Position numbers and translations under genes: made by a program
The notes under the pieces: model-generated
What the model was told of the DNA's origin: nothing
Seen by the model: the letters and a program-made list of their open reading frames with translations, nothing else
Databases searched by the model: none
Part shown: positions 1-8,505 of the stretch, in pieces
Numbering within the stretch: position 1 is the first letter of the stretch
Layout of the letters: each line of letters opens with the position of its first letter
NCBI GenBank assembly: GCA_020052375.1
Contig: JAGVPG010000006.1
Span: 1 to 41,341, forward strand
Direction of reading: 5' to 3'
DNA length: 41,341 nt
Source of the DNA: Actinomycetota bacterium
GTDB taxonomy: Bacteria; Actinomycetota; JAHEXW01; JAGVPG01

Positions 1-1704
1 AGATGTTTCGTCACCGAACATGAACTCGGCGAGCGTCCTTGCAAGCTCCGTTTTGCCGACACCCGAAGGCCCTAAGAATATGAATGAACCTGTCGGACGG
101 CGAGGATCTTTAAGCCCCGCCCGGCCGCGTCTGATCGCCCGCGAGACCGCTTTTAATGCTTCGTCCTGCCCGACGACGCGCTTATGCAGCGCGTCTTCCA
201 TCCTTAGAAGCTTCTGCGATTCTTCTTCCGTAAGCGCTTGAACGGGAATGCCCGTCCAGGAGGACACTACCTCGGCTATCTCTTCCTCGTTCACCTGTAT
301 CCTGCGGCTTGAGTCCGGTTTCTTCCATTCCTTCTCCATCTGGACCTTCTCGAAGAGCAGCTTTCGCTCCTGATCGCGCAGGTTCGCCGCCTTTTCATAC
401 TCCTGCGCCTCGATAGCCGATTCCTTCTCGTTGCGAAGTCTCTTTAAGCGTTCTTCCATATCGCGGAAGTTCGGCGGTGCCGTCATGCTCATTATCTTCA
501 CCCTTGATGCCGCCTCGTCCATAAGATCGATCGCTTTATCGGGCAAGAAACGGTCGGAGATGTATCTATGCGCAAGGTTGACGGCCGCGACCAGAGCGTC
601 ATCCGTGATGGTGACTCCATGATGCGCTTCATAGTTATCTCTAAGACCTTTCAGTATCTCTACGCTGTCGACGACCGATGGCTCATTAACGGTTATCGGC
701 TGGAAGCGGCGTTCCAGAGCGGCGTCTTTCTCAAGATATTTTCGATACTCGTCCAGAGTCGTCGCGCCGATCGTCTGAAGTTCACCGCGCGCCAGCGCCG
801 GCTTAAGGATGGATGCCGCGTCTATGGCGCCTTCCGCCGCGCCCGCTCCGACGAGATTGTGGACCTCGTCTATGAAGATGATGATGTCGCCGCGGTTCCT
901 GATCTCTTTTATCAGCTTCTTCAGGCGTTCCTCGAAATCGCCGCGGTAACGCGAGCCCGCGACCAGTGCCCCCAGGTCAAGCGTGTAGAGCCTCTTGCCT
1001 TTAAGGACTTCGGGGACTTTGTTCTGGACGATCGCCTGGGCGAAACCTTCTACAACCGCCGTCTTACCGACACCCGGTTCACCGATAAGGACAGGGTTGT
1101 TCTTAGTCCTTCTCGATAGGATCTGCATCACGCGTTCGATCTCTTTGCGCCGGCCGATAACCGGATCGAGCTTGCCATCCTGGGCAAGCTTTGTCAGGTC
1201 GCGTCCGAACTGATCGAGGATCTGGCTCTTCTGGGTAGTCTCTTTAGTCGGCTGAGCGCCCGTCGCATAGGCGCCGCTTAGAAGCTGTATGACCTCGTTT
1301 CTTACCTTCTCGAGGTCTGCGCCCAGATTTATCAGTACCCGCGCGGCGACTCCTTCGCCTTCGCGGATCAATCCCAATAATATATGTTCTGTGCCGATAT
1401 AGTTATGGCCGAGCTGAAGCGCCTCGCGCAGAGACAGCTCGAGCACCTTCTTCGCGCGCGGTGTAAATGGTATATGCCCCATCGATGTCGCTTCGCCTTT
1501 ACCTATGATCTTCTCGACCTGAAGACGGACATCTTCAAGACTGATATCGAGGTTTTCAAGGGCTTTGGCGGCTACTCCTTCGCCTTCAAGGATCAAGCCG
1601 AGAAGCAGATGTTCGGTCCCGATGTAGTTCTGATTGAGCATCCGGGCTTCCTCGCGCGCCAGTACGACTACGCGTCTCGCCCGTTCTGTAAATCGTTCAA
1701 ACAA
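1..1704 (-). CDS. clpC: ATP-dependent Clp protease ATPase subunit ClpC (5' part, cut by window edge)
   Basis: HSP100 unfoldase that feeds substrates to the ClpP protease in the cytoplasm. The 568 visible codons cover the double N-terminal repeat (about residues 1-145, beginning [11 protein letters not shown]), AAA+ module 1 with Walker A GEPGVGKT and Walker B IIFIDE, the middle UVR-like segment ([13 protein letters not shown]) and the start of AAA+ module 2 with Walker A GPSGVGKT. The window ends just after FGDETS. The start is a TTG at 1704, because the canonical N-terminus begins exactly there and AGGTGATG precedes it at good spacing; there is no usable ATG. Unlike the Firmicutes ctsR-mcsA-mcsB-clpC arrangement, no adaptor genes lie upstream, and the gene has its own promoter. 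Very confident in family. Confidence 0.96.
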   Translation of the reverse strand, partial: MFERFTERARRVVVLAREEARMLNQNYIGTEHLLLGLILEGEGVAAKALENLDISLEDVRLQVEKIIGKGEATSMGHIPFTPRAKKVLELSLREALQLGHNYIGTEHILLGLIREGEGVAARVLINLGADLEKVRNEVIQLLSGAYATGAQPTKETTQKSQILDQFGRDLTKLAQDGKLDPVIGRRKEIERVMQILSRRTKNNPVLIGEPGVGKTAVVEGFAQAIVQNKVPEVLKGKRLYTLDLGALVAGSRYRGDFEERLKKLIKEIRNRGDIIIFIDEVHNLVGAGAAEGAIDAASILKPALARGELQTIGATTLDEYRKYLEKDAALERRFQPITVNEPSVVDSVEILKGLRDNYEAHHGVTITDDALVAAVNLAHRYISDRFLPDKAIDLMDEAASRVKIMSMTAPPNFRDMEERLKRLRNEKESAIEAQEYEKAANLRDQERKLLFEKVQMEKEWKKPDSSRRIQVNEEEIAEVVSSWTGIPVQALTEEESQKLLRMEDALHKRVVGQDEALKAVSRAIRRGRAGLKDPRRPTGSFIFLGPSGVGKTELARTLAEFMFGDETS

Positions 1705-1744
1705 AGGTCATCACCTGTCCTTGGTTTATTACGACTCTATTCTC

Positions 1745-1773
1745 AATATAGCAGTAATGACGAGGGGTGACAA
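1745..1773 (-). promoter_or_regulatory. sigma-70-type promoter of clpC
   Basis: Reading the minus strand, TTGTCA (1773-1768) is separated by 17 bases from TATATT (1750-1745). This predicts a start near 1738 and a leader of about 35 bases before the TTG start of clpC. No CIRCE-type or CtsR-type operator was recognised around it. Confidence 0.7.
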
Positions 1774-2009
1774 GGAAAGCAGATGATGGGAGTGCTGAAG
1801 AGCTGAAGGCGGAAGCGCTGAAGGAAGAGCAATCAGCAATCGGAAACAAACTAAGAAAGAAGCGAGAAGCAACACACCAGTGTCGTTGCGAGAGAGCCCC
1901 GAGGGGACCGACCGAAGCAAACTAAGCGAAACCATCTATTAAAGACGTTTTCAAACGTGAGAAGTCATTCCGAACGAAGTGAGGAATCCACGAAAAAGCA
2001 AATGTAGCC

Positions 2010-2027
2010 GCCGACCTTCAGGTCGGC
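2010..2027 (-). repeat. REP-like hairpin GCCGACCTGAAGGTCGGC, copy 1
   Basis: An 8-bp perfect stem around GA, read on the minus strand as GCCGACCTGAAGGTCGGC followed by GGCTAC. Six further copies occur in this window, all intergenic, usually with a GCTGCTACA-like flank. Confidence 0.85.
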
Positions 2028-2156
2028 CTGTTTTAGACCTGATAATTTACCTATAAACCAAATCCTTCATTTTCAACGTTCAGAGGTATTGGTTTGAAAA
2101 AGAAATAATTCACCTCTTTAGCAGACCAGAGCAAATATTGCCTTATCCTATCCATT

Positions 2157-2684
2157 ATGAAATTATGTAATGTGAGAAGCATAAAAAGTGGGATATACAT
2201 GCAGAACGATTCTGAAACTAAGCCAGATATAAAAGGAAAAGATAAATCAAAACCTATCATTGGTGATGGTTTTGTCATGCGACCAGCCGACAAACACTGG
2301 TCATTAACATCGAAAGCCATGTTCCTTTTTGTTCTCGGACTTGGCAAGGCCATACTTAATCTATACAGACTTCCAAGAAATTTGTGGCATAAAACGGCTA
2401 ACACAAATGAGAAGAAAATCGTTCTAATTGCTATCATCCTTCTCATTGTTTTGACGTTGGCATATACAATATTGTTATTCGAGACAATTGGTCAGATGAA
2501 TTCACTTCGAATGAGATATGAGTACAAGGGAATCGTACTTCCAGCAGTTGCATACTCATTATCTCAGGGATTGAGAGAAAAAGAGATAAAGCTCAGGTAC
2601 TTAACATTTCTTTATATATCATCTCTTGGTATAACTGGTATATCGTCAGCTTGTGTATTTTTCATCATCAAGAAAAACAAGTAG
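2157..2684 (+). CDS. unrecognised membrane protein
   Basis: I do not recognise this protein. It has a hydrophilic, charged N-terminal part (about residues 1-50), one clear membrane segment (about residues 88-110, VLIAIILLIVLTLAYTILL) and a second near the C-terminus (about 147-170) ending in KKNK. The called ATG lacks a ribosome binding site, so Met15 (position 2199, preceded by AGTGGGA) may be the true start. It is followed after 23 bases by another unrecognised gene on the same strand, and both are clearly more AT-rich than clpC and lysS around them, which suggests acquisition by transfer. A minus-strand frame overlaps it, but the plus frame has the better protein-like composition. Confidence 0.55.
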   Translation: MKLCNVRSIKSGIYMQNDSETKPDIKGKDKSKPIIGDGFVMRPADKHWSLTSKAMFLFVLGLGKAILNLYRLPRNLWHKTANTNEKKIVLIAIILLIVLTLAYTILLFETIGQMNSLRMRYEYKGIVLPAVAYSLSQGLREKEIKLRYLTFLYISSLGITGISSACVFFIIKKNK

Positions 2685-2707
2685 CCAGCATAATTTGGAG
2701 TACTTAA

Positions 2708-3208
2708 GTGGGAACTACTAACACCAAACAGTACAATCAAAATATTGGTAACATCTTCGTATTGCTGAATAAGCAATATCAGTCTGCAATTGGTCTAGCT
2801 AATGGTGAACCTCATGATGGATTTCTTATCGATAAGATAAATACTAAGATTCCCTACGAAATTGTTGAGACCCTAATTAATGAGCATATTAAGCGAATTA
2901 AACGTGAGCACACCGTTATAAGCATGGGAGCCGGTGTATCGGGTATAACAAACTTTTACCCGAACAGGACACTCAAAGTGATTCAACGTAAATCCTTAAA
3001 CCATAAGGGAGAAATTCTCCTTGTGGTTGTACATTGTTTTGATGATCCACCCCACCTCTACGCTCGAGATCAGTTTCAAGATTTTAAGGATAAAAACCAA
3101 GTACCACTATCGGCATTTGGTTTTAATAAAATTTGGCTTGTAGATACGCGAATCTTAGAAGACAATAGCCAACAAGGTCGGCAAATATTCCAACTTTTTC
3201 CATTCTAG
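2708..3208 (+). CDS. unrecognised soluble protein
   Basis: No family is recognised in this 166-residue protein. The start is a GTG with GGAG seven bases upstream. The sequence alternates helix-like and strand-like parts: a predicted helix EIVETLINEHIKRIKREH near residues 56-75, then ILLVVVHCFDDPPHLYARDQF near 103-125, which looks like a buried strand followed by a polar loop. It has no signal peptide or membrane segment. Its position 23 bases after a small membrane protein and the shared AT-rich composition suggest a two-gene unit. Function unknown. Confidence 0.6.
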   Translation: MGTTNTKQYNQNIGNIFVLLNKQYQSAIGLANGEPHDGFLIDKINTKIPYEIVETLINEHIKRIKREHTVISMGAGVSGITNFYPNRTLKVIQRKSLNHKGEILLVVVHCFDDPPHLYARDQFQDFKDKNQVPLSAFGFNKIWLVDTRILEDNSQQGRQIFQLFPF

Positions 3209-3345
3209 AAGAGAGCGAGACTTAAAGGTTGGTTTTGTTTTCTCTAGCACATAGGTCTTCTTTTCATGCTTTATGGATTACGGATGTTGTGCAAGCGTGA
3301 TAATGTTGTTTTAGTCACCTCTCGCAAAGCCATCACATTAAGGGA

Positions 3346-3363
3346 TCCGACCTGAAGGTCGAC
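3346..3363 (+). repeat. REP-like hairpin, diverged copy 2
   Basis: TCCGACCTGAAGGTCGAC followed by TGCTACATT. It keeps the central CGACCTGAAGGTCG core but has lost the outer base pairs. Confidence 0.75.
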
Positions 3364-3461
3364 TGCTACATTATTCTTATATTCGAGCGAGTGGGAATAA
3401 ATACTATAAAACCCGCAGGTTGTTCTACGAGAAAAGCGTCGAAGGCCGAGCGGGCATGGTG

Positions 3462-3648
3462 TCGGTAGCGTTTGTCTCTTGCTTGGTTCCTTCGTCGGTC
3501 GCCTAACGGCGACCTCCTCAGGATGACAGCTTTTAGCAGTTGACAGCCTTATTCTTATACATGCGTGCTAGCGGGAGGATATTGGTTTTGGTCAGCCGAC
3601 ATCGGGAGCTGACCTTAGATCTGTGCGAGCATTTACCAGGTCTGTGAG
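3462..3648 (+). repeat. long dispersed non-coding repeat R, copy 1
   Basis: This stretch aligns by eye with 18780-18942. Shared blocks in the same order are TCGGTAGCGTTTG, TTCCTTC, AGGATGACA, AGCAGTTGACAGCCTT, CTTATACAT, CGGGAGGAT, GACCTTAGAT and CCAGGTC-GTGA. It lies 3' of the minus-strand gene lysS, as copy 2 lies 3' of the minus-strand UPF0182 gene. Within it is the hairpin GGTCGCC-TAAC-GGCGACC. Confidence 0.7.
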
Positions 3649-3776
3649 GAAGACCTTTGGGTCATGTGTAAAAAAGAGTCTTACGAACGACCTGAGGAAA
3701 TGTGAGTACAAATCAAGGACAGTTTCCAGGAGGATGATAAAAACAATATCCCCCGCGGGCACTCACTTTTAAGGGA

Positions 3777-3794
3777 GCCGACCTGAAGGTCGGC
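3777..3794 (+). repeat. REP-like hairpin, copy 3, 3' of lysS
   Basis: Perfect GCCGACCTGAAGGTCGGC followed by GGCTACA, 13 bases past the lysS stop codon. In this position it could stabilise or end the greA-lysS transcript, although no T-run of a classic terminator follows on the minus strand. Confidence 0.8.
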
Positions 3795-3807
3795 GGCTAC
3801 AAATGCG

Positions 3808-5283
3808 TTAGTCTTTTTGCGGGCGGAGTTGGGGGAAGAGGATGACGTCGCGGATCGAGGGTGAGTCTGTCAATAGCATCACCAGGCGGTCGATGCCGAT
3901 GCCGAGGCCGCCGGTAGGCGGCATGCCGTATTCCATCGCGTGCAAGAAGCTCTCGTCGATCTCGTGTGTCTCTTCTTTGCGGCCAGTCTTCAGCTGTTCC
4001 TCGAGCCTTTTGCGCTGGTCTATCGGATCCGTCAGCTCCGAGAAAGCGTTAGCCAGTTCGCGGCCGGCGACCATGAGTTCAAACCTCTCTGTAAGATCCG
4101 GGTTGTCGGGACACCTGCGCGCCAGCGGCGACATCTCGCTCGGGTAGTCTAGGACGAAAGTCGGCTGCATAAGAAGATGTTCGACCTTCTTCTCGAATAT
4201 CTCGCATATGACGCCGCCTTTGCCGAACCGCGGCTCTATCTCGACTTTTAGATCCCCAGCCATCTTCTTCAAGTCATCCAGAGACATGTCGAACGACAGC
4301 TCGACACCCGCGTACTTCTTTATCGCGTCAAGCATCGTTATCCGCGTCCATGGCGTCTTGAAGTCTATTGTTTCTCCTTGATAGTCGATCTTGGTAACAC
4401 CCACCATCTCTTTGACCGCGCCGGTTATCAGTTGTTCGGTGAGTTCCATCATATCGTTGTAATCCGCGTATGCCTGATATACCTCGAGCATCAGGAACTC
4501 CGGGTTGTGCTTAACGGAGATGCCCTCGTTGCGGAAGCTTTTATTCAGTTCGTACACCTTCTCCAGACCGCCGACTATCAACCGTTTAAGATACAGCTCC
4601 GGCGCAATCCTTAGATATAGGTCGGTGTCCAATGCGTTGTGGAAAGTGATGAAAGGCCTGGCCGCAGCTCCTCCGGGGATCGGCTGTAGCATCGGCGTCT
4701 CGACCTCCATGAAACCACGGTCGTCGAGGAACGCGCGGATCGATTTAATCGTCTGTGTCTTTATCTTAAACGCCTCTACTACCGCCGGATTCATGATCAG
4801 ATCAAGGTATCGCTGACGGTAGCGGGCTTCGATGTCTTTAAGGCCGTGCCATTTCTCGGGTAGCGGGCGAAGCGACTTTGACAGCAGATCGAACTCTTTG
4901 ACGGCGATCGATAACTCTCCTCGTTTCGTCTTGAAGACCTCTCCCCCGACACCGACAAGATCGCCGATATCGAATGACAAGAACTTCTCGTAAGGGTCTT
5001 CACCCAGGACATCGATCGCCAGATAGAGCTGGACTCTTCCTGTCGTATCGACTACTTCCGCGAAGCTCGCTTTACCGTGCCGCCGGATGGCCATCAACCG
5101 GCCGGCTATGACCGCTTCATCTCCGGTATGCGTGCCCGGCTCTATGTCTTTATGCTTCTCGATTATCTGTGAGATGGAATGGGTTCTTAAAAATGAGGAT
5201 TTATAAGGAGTGTCGCCTGAACTGATCAGATCTTCAAGCTTTTTTTTTCTTACATCTAGCAGGTCGCCTTGTTCACTGTTCAC
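3808..5283 (-). CDS. lysS: lysyl-tRNA synthetase, class II
   Basis: Charges tRNA-Lys with lysine in the cytoplasm. It has the class II LysRS layout: an N-terminal OB-fold anticodon-binding domain (AGRLMAIRRHGKASFAEVVD region) and a C-terminal catalytic core with motif 2 (FRNEGISVKHNPEF) and motif 3 (GLGIGIDRLVMLLT). The open frame extends to a GTG at 5322, but that extension reads through a CATTCTGAG-type dispersed repeat and a heptamer repeat. I therefore favour the GTG at 5283, preceded by CGGGGA and leading into QGDLLDVRKKKLEDL, which resembles a normal LysRS N-terminus (491 residues). It lies downstream of greA in the same direction, a common actinobacterial and firmicute order near clpC. 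The family is certain; the start is not. Confidence 0.95.
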   Translation of the reverse strand: MNSEQGDLLDVRKKKLEDLISSGDTPYKSSFLRTHSISQIIEKHKDIEPGTHTGDEAVIAGRLMAIRRHGKASFAEVVDTTGRVQLYLAIDVLGEDPYEKFLSFDIGDLVGVGGEVFKTKRGELSIAVKEFDLLSKSLRPLPEKWHGLKDIEARYRQRYLDLIMNPAVVEAFKIKTQTIKSIRAFLDDRGFMEVETPMLQPIPGGAAARPFITFHNALDTDLYLRIAPELYLKRLIVGGLEKVYELNKSFRNEGISVKHNPEFLMLEVYQAYADYNDMMELTEQLITGAVKEMVGVTKIDYQGETIDFKTPWTRITMLDAIKKYAGVELSFDMSLDDLKKMAGDLKVEIEPRFGKGGVICEIFEKKVEHLLMQPTFVLDYPSEMSPLARRCPDNPDLTERFELMVAGRELANAFSELTDPIDQRKRLEEQLKTGRKEETHEIDESFLHAMEYGMPPTGGLGIGIDRLVMLLTDSPSIRDVILFPQLRPQKD

Positions 5284-5334
5284 TGTTCCCCGTTCACTAT
5301 TTACGTGGATTCTTCGCTTCACTCAGAATGACAG
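5264..5334 (-). repeat. heptamer repeat plus CATTCTGAG element at the greA-lysS junction
   Basis: On the minus strand a CATTCTGAGTGAAGCGAAG element (about 5334-5306) is followed by degenerate heptamers of AGTGAAC (about 5300-5264). The same CATTCTGAG element occurs at 25669 and, diverged, at 1964, and the AGTGAAC heptamer recurs near 26798. This repeat DNA overlaps the region where lysS translation starts. Confidence 0.7.
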
Positions 5335-5346
5335 CAGAACACGCTG

Positions 5347-5841
5347 TCACTTACTTATCTTCTCCACCTTATACCTTAGTGCGCCGTGCGGTAGTTCTAT
5401 AACAACGATGTCCCCGACCTTCTTGTCCATTATCGCTTTTCCTACAGGTGATTCGTGCGATATCTGAAGAAGGTCCGGGTCCGCTTCATACGAGCCTACC
5501 AGTTTAAAATCATGACTCTTGCCTGTTTCGAGGTCTTTCAAGGTTGCGGTCAGTCCGACAGTCACGCTATCGGTTTTCGCTTGCTTTGTGTCGACTATAT
5601 GCGCGTGCATCATCACATGCTTGATCTCGCGTATACGCCCTTCGACGAAGGCCTGCTCGTTCTTGGCGTCTTCATATTCCGAGTTCTCGGACAGGTCGCC
5701 GAAGCTCTTGGCCTCCTTCAAACGCGCCGCCACCTCTTTACGCTTGACCGACACGAGATGGTCGAGCTCATCTTTGAGCTTCTCGAAACCGGTCTTTGTC
5801 AGTATTGTCTCGTTATTATCGTACGCTTCCTGGATGTCCAA
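5347..5841 (-). CDS. greA: transcription elongation factor GreA
   Basis: Rescues backtracked RNA polymerase by stimulating transcript cleavage through the secondary channel. It shows the N-terminal coiled coil with the conserved tip (AKSFGDLSENSEYEDAKNEQAFVEGRI) and the C-terminal FKBP-like domain (ISHESPVGKAIMDKKVGDIVVIELPHG). The frame opens at an ATG at 5853, but that ATG is part of the strong ribosome binding site GGGAGGG. The TTG at 5841, which gives DIQEAYDNNETILTKTGFEKL, is therefore the better start (about 164 residues). Its stop is 63 bases from the preferred lysS start, so the two are probably co-transcribed. High confidence. Confidence 0.95.
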   Translation of the reverse strand: MDIQEAYDNNETILTKTGFEKLKDELDHLVSVKRKEVAARLKEAKSFGDLSENSEYEDAKNEQAFVEGRIREIKHVMMHAHIVDTKQAKTDSVTVGLTATLKDLETGKSHDFKLVGSYEADPDLLQISHESPVGKAIMDKKVGDIVVIELPHGALRYKVEKISK

Positions 5842-5856
5842 TATCCCTCCCATAAT

Positions 5857-5900
5857 AGCTAGTAGCTGGTAGCAGTTTTATAAGCTACAAGCTACAAGCC
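5857..5900 (-). repeat. heptamer repeat forming a hairpin in the greA leader
   Basis: On the minus strand the leader reads GTAGCTTGTAGC, a short AT-rich loop, then GCTACCAGCTAC. Two 5-bp stems are separated by a mismatch, built from AGCTACA-type heptamers. It ends about 15 bases before the greA ribosome binding site. An additional TATAAT box (5961-5956) upstream could be the -10 element, but no good -35 accompanies it. Confidence 0.5.
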
Positions 5901-5991
5901 AATAAAATCCTGCTGTTTGATCATGAATTTCCGGGATTTTAAATAGTAAGAACACATTATACAGAATTCGTTAGGATTGCACTAGAGGATA

Positions 5992-8355
5992 TTAGTCCGA
6001 TTTGATCTCAACGTCAATAGCGGCGGTATCCGCTCCCGTATCATGGAACCATACTTTATCGCCGTCTATAAGATCGAGTTTGAGAGTGTAGTTGCCCGGC
6101 TTTTCGGGTGTCTTGACGGTTAAAGTCAGAAGTTCCGAGCCGCCTACTATGACTTTGTCCCGGATCGGAACTACAGCCGTGTATTCACCAGGCACTCCAT
6201 ATGTGAAGAAACCATATCCCAGCTTTATCCATCCTTCTCCCGGCCAATCGATCTTGCCTGTGTTTTTCACCCTTACTGAAAGATCGATCTGTTTGCCCGC
6301 TGTTAACACCGGGAACACCACCAAGTCGGTATATTCCGCTCCGTATGGATTGTCGACCACGACAGCTTTTCCGGGCATCGGTACGCCGTACTTGGAGAAC
6401 CATGTGTAGCCGTCGTCCTTAAGATCGAATCTAAGGGTATAGACCCCGGCAACGCTCGGACTTGTCAGTGGTACCGTTAAAAGGACTTGATCGCCCGGTT
6501 TCACAGTCTCCGGTAACGCTATCCCGTCGGTGTAACCGGAATGGTCGCCTTTATCCGTAAAGCTGTATGCCAGTTTTATCCTGCCGTTCGCCGGCCAGAC
6601 CATCTCCGATGTGTTTGTCAATCTGATCTTTGCCTCACCCGGATATCCCGCGACCAGATCGCCGATTGCGACATCGGTATACGATGCTTTATAGTCGCTT
6701 ATGACATGAACCGGCACGCTGAATATCTTAACGTCCTTCGATGAGAACCAGCCGATGGTCTCGTAATAAAGATCGAGTTTAAGATCGTAAGTACCCGGGA
6801 TCGACGGCGGATCGACTGTCACCGGGATCGTTATGTTCTCTCCCGGGGATACGTCCTGCGGCATCCTTATGCGTTGTGTATAGCCATCATGAGCACCTTT
6901 GTCGTCGAATGTGTAAGACAGTTGGACCAGGCCGTTCTGCGGCCACATCATCCTTGATGTATTGGTTATGTTCACATTGATGATCTTCGGCGTCGATACA
7001 TAAACCGGCTCGTAGTCTTCAAGGATCTTATATGAGGCGCCGAAATCCGGCATGATCTCGACATATGTTGAGTTCGTCGGTGCTCCCAGAGTAGAGAACC
7101 AGCTTCCCTTGCCGACCATGTCCTGTTTGAGTATGTAGCGGCCCGGGAGGGACGGCGTCCTTAAGTCGGCATTGAATCTTACTGTCTGACCCGGCGCGAT
7201 ATCCGTTTCAAGAATGCCAGCTTGCTGGTCGCTGATAGCTATTGCTCCGCTATCGATATTTATCCACCAGTAACCGGCTTTGACCTTGCCGGCCGGCCAC
7301 ACCATGCTGCTCTTATTGGTGACTTCGGGTTCGATGCGATATGAAGTCCCCGCGTACATCGCATTTCCTGTAATGCCCGAACCGCTAAAGGCCGCGTTGC
7401 ACAACGGATCGGCATTCTCTACTCTCACCGTTTTATCAAGTGTGTGCACCCCGGTGGTGGAAAAGGCGGTAACGCCCTCGTTTACCATATCGAATCTTAG
7501 ATTATATATCCCGGGGGTGATCGGCGGCGTCACCTGGAATAGAAGCAGCGCTTCGCCCTTCGGCGGGACGTCCTCCGGCATTGCCGTACCTGCAACATAC
7601 TGATCGTTGCCCTGGGTTCCCACGAACTGATAGTAAAGCTTGAAAGGAGAATCCTTCGGCCAGACTTTCTGACCCCTGTTCCTTACATAGATCGCTACGG
7701 TGTTCGGCTGGCCCGCATACATCTTCTCCTGAATATCTATGGCTTTATACGCCGCGTCATAATCGCGGTATGTTCCCGGGTATATGTATCCGGATATGCG
7801 CGAAGCAAACTCGTTCATGATATCCGCGATACTCTGAGCCCATGTCTTACTTGAAGCGTAATGAACATTCATACCTTGAAGTGTCGGACCGTATTCAGTG
7901 TAATAGTCTCCTCCGGGAGTCAGATACATCGTGTTTATATTGGAAGCGACATAGTCGATGTTGTCGGCGTAACTGTTGGAGCTTTCGGCCATGCCTTCCG
8001 GGTCGCGGTCGTACGCGCCCCAACCGTACAGGTTCTTCTTGTTCTGGGATATCCAGCTGAAACCCCAGCCGGATTCGAGGATGGCGTGGGCCATCAGGTA
8101 TACCGGGTCTATATTATACTTGGCGCCTACTTTCACCCACACCTGTCCCAAACCTACCATGGGGCTGTTCGGATATACGCTCCAGATGTAATTGTCGATA
8201 TCAGCGCCAGTGATCTGGGGATTGTGACGTAATGTGGTTTCGACGGTGTATTTTTCACGGTTGCTTTGCTCTTCCCCGATAGCACCGGATTGTGGTGCTA
8301 TTACCAGGATCACCATCGTTATGATAAGAAGAATGACCGTTAACTTTCGGCTCAC
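5992..8355 (-). CDS. secreted glucosaminidase-domain protein with five Ig-like repeats
   Basis: An exported cell-wall enzyme or adhesin of 787 residues. A signal peptide (residues 1 to about 26, MSRKLTVILLIITMVILVIAPQSGA) is followed by an N-acetylglucosaminidase domain of the FlgJ/LytG (GH73-like) type at about 50-190, with the probable catalytic Glu94 in AHAILESGWG and the NLYGWGAYD motif. Five repeats of about 100 residues follow (roughly 205-312, 333-434, 450-550, 565-667, 684-784). Each has an N-x-(G/S)-x-x-WP motif, a (V/A)-x-PG turn, P-x-x-(P/A)G-x-Y and a W/F-F segment, resembling NBR1-type or CARDB-like Ig folds. The start is GTG with AAGGTGG upstream. The gene stands alone with its own promoter. 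The enzyme class is confident; the exact peptidoglycan bond cut is inferred. Confidence 0.85.
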   Translation of the reverse strand: MSRKLTVILLIITMVILVIAPQSGAIGEEQSNREKYTVETTLRHNPQITGADIDNYIWSVYPNSPMVGLGQVWVKVGAKYNIDPVYLMAHAILESGWGFSWISQNKKNLYGWGAYDRDPEGMAESSNSYADNIDYVASNINTMYLTPGGDYYTEYGPTLQGMNVHYASSKTWAQSIADIMNEFASRISGYIYPGTYRDYDAAYKAIDIQEKMYAGQPNTVAIYVRNRGQKVWPKDSPFKLYYQFVGTQGNDQYVAGTAMPEDVPPKGEALLLFQVTPPITPGIYNLRFDMVNEGVTAFSTTGVHTLDKTVRVENADPLCNAAFSGSGITGNAMYAGTSYRIEPEVTNKSSMVWPAGKVKAGYWWINIDSGAIAISDQQAGILETDIAPGQTVRFNADLRTPSLPGRYILKQDMVGKGSWFSTLGAPTNSTYVEIMPDFGASYKILEDYEPVYVSTPKIINVNITNTSRMMWPQNGLVQLSYTFDDKGAHDGYTQRIRMPQDVSPGENITIPVTVDPPSIPGTYDLKLDLYYETIGWFSSKDVKIFSVPVHVISDYKASYTDVAIGDLVAGYPGEAKIRLTNTSEMVWPANGRIKLAYSFTDKGDHSGYTDGIALPETVKPGDQVLLTVPLTSPSVAGVYTLRFDLKDDGYTWFSKYGVPMPGKAVVVDNPYGAEYTDLVVFPVLTAGKQIDLSVRVKNTGKIDWPGEGWIKLGYGFFTYGVPGEYTAVVPIRDKVIVGGSELLTLTVKTPEKPGNYTLKLDLIDGDKVWFHDTGADTAAIDVEIKSD

Positions 8356-8422
8356 AAGACCACCTTAATGATTGTTATTACAGGGAGGCGTGCGCCTGTT
8401 TTCTATTTCCTTGACCTCTTAG

Positions 8423-8451
8423 ATTGTAGCACAAAGTCACAATGTAGTCAA
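8423..8451 (-). promoter_or_regulatory. sigma-70-type promoter of the glucosaminidase gene
   Basis: Minus strand TTGACT (8451-8446), 17-base spacer, TACAAT (8428-8423). It predicts a leader of about 60 bases, which contains the small stem AGGCG-CA-CGCCT. A degenerate GTAGTGAA-type tandem repeat (about 8466-8500) lies just upstream. Confidence 0.75.
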
Positions 8452-8505
8452 ATATGAGCAGGTCATGATAGGGAAGTAGTGAAGTAGGTAAGTAGTGATA
8501 AAAGT

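Larger units (their letters stand above)
1705..2156. other. intergenic region upstream of clpC
   Basis: It holds the clpC promoter, a degenerate octamer-like repeat of the GCTGAAG type (about 1791-1830), a sequence like CATTGCGAGAAG-class repeats near 1880-1920, one CATTCCGAACGAAGTGAGG element (1964-1992) and one REP-like hairpin (2010-2027). No convincing gene is seen; a short minus-strand reading frame here overlaps the more plausible plus-strand gene that follows. Confidence 0.6.
3209..3807. other. repeat-filled intergenic region between accessory pair and lysS
   Basis: About 600 bases without a credible gene. It holds two REP-like hairpins (3346-3363 and 3777-3794), a long dispersed sequence shared with 18780-18942, and a hairpin element of the type GGTCGCC-TAAC-GGCGACC next to AGGATGAC (about 3498-3526). 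The hairpin at 3777-3794 sits 13 bases beyond the lysS stop codon. Confidence 0.7.

Noticed and set aside
568-1119. Plus-strand 183-residue frame
   Set aside because: It is antisense to conserved ClpC coding sequence; the opposite frame has all family motifs.
1768-1830. CIRCE or CtsR heat-shock operator upstream of clpC
   Set aside because: Only a GAGTGCTGA-like half site is present, as part of a degenerate repeat; no inverted partner at the right spacing and no CtsR-type direct repeat.
2051-2446. Minus-strand 131-residue frame
   Set aside because: It overlaps the plus-strand membrane protein gene, lacks a ribosome binding site and recognisable motifs, and looks like its shadow.
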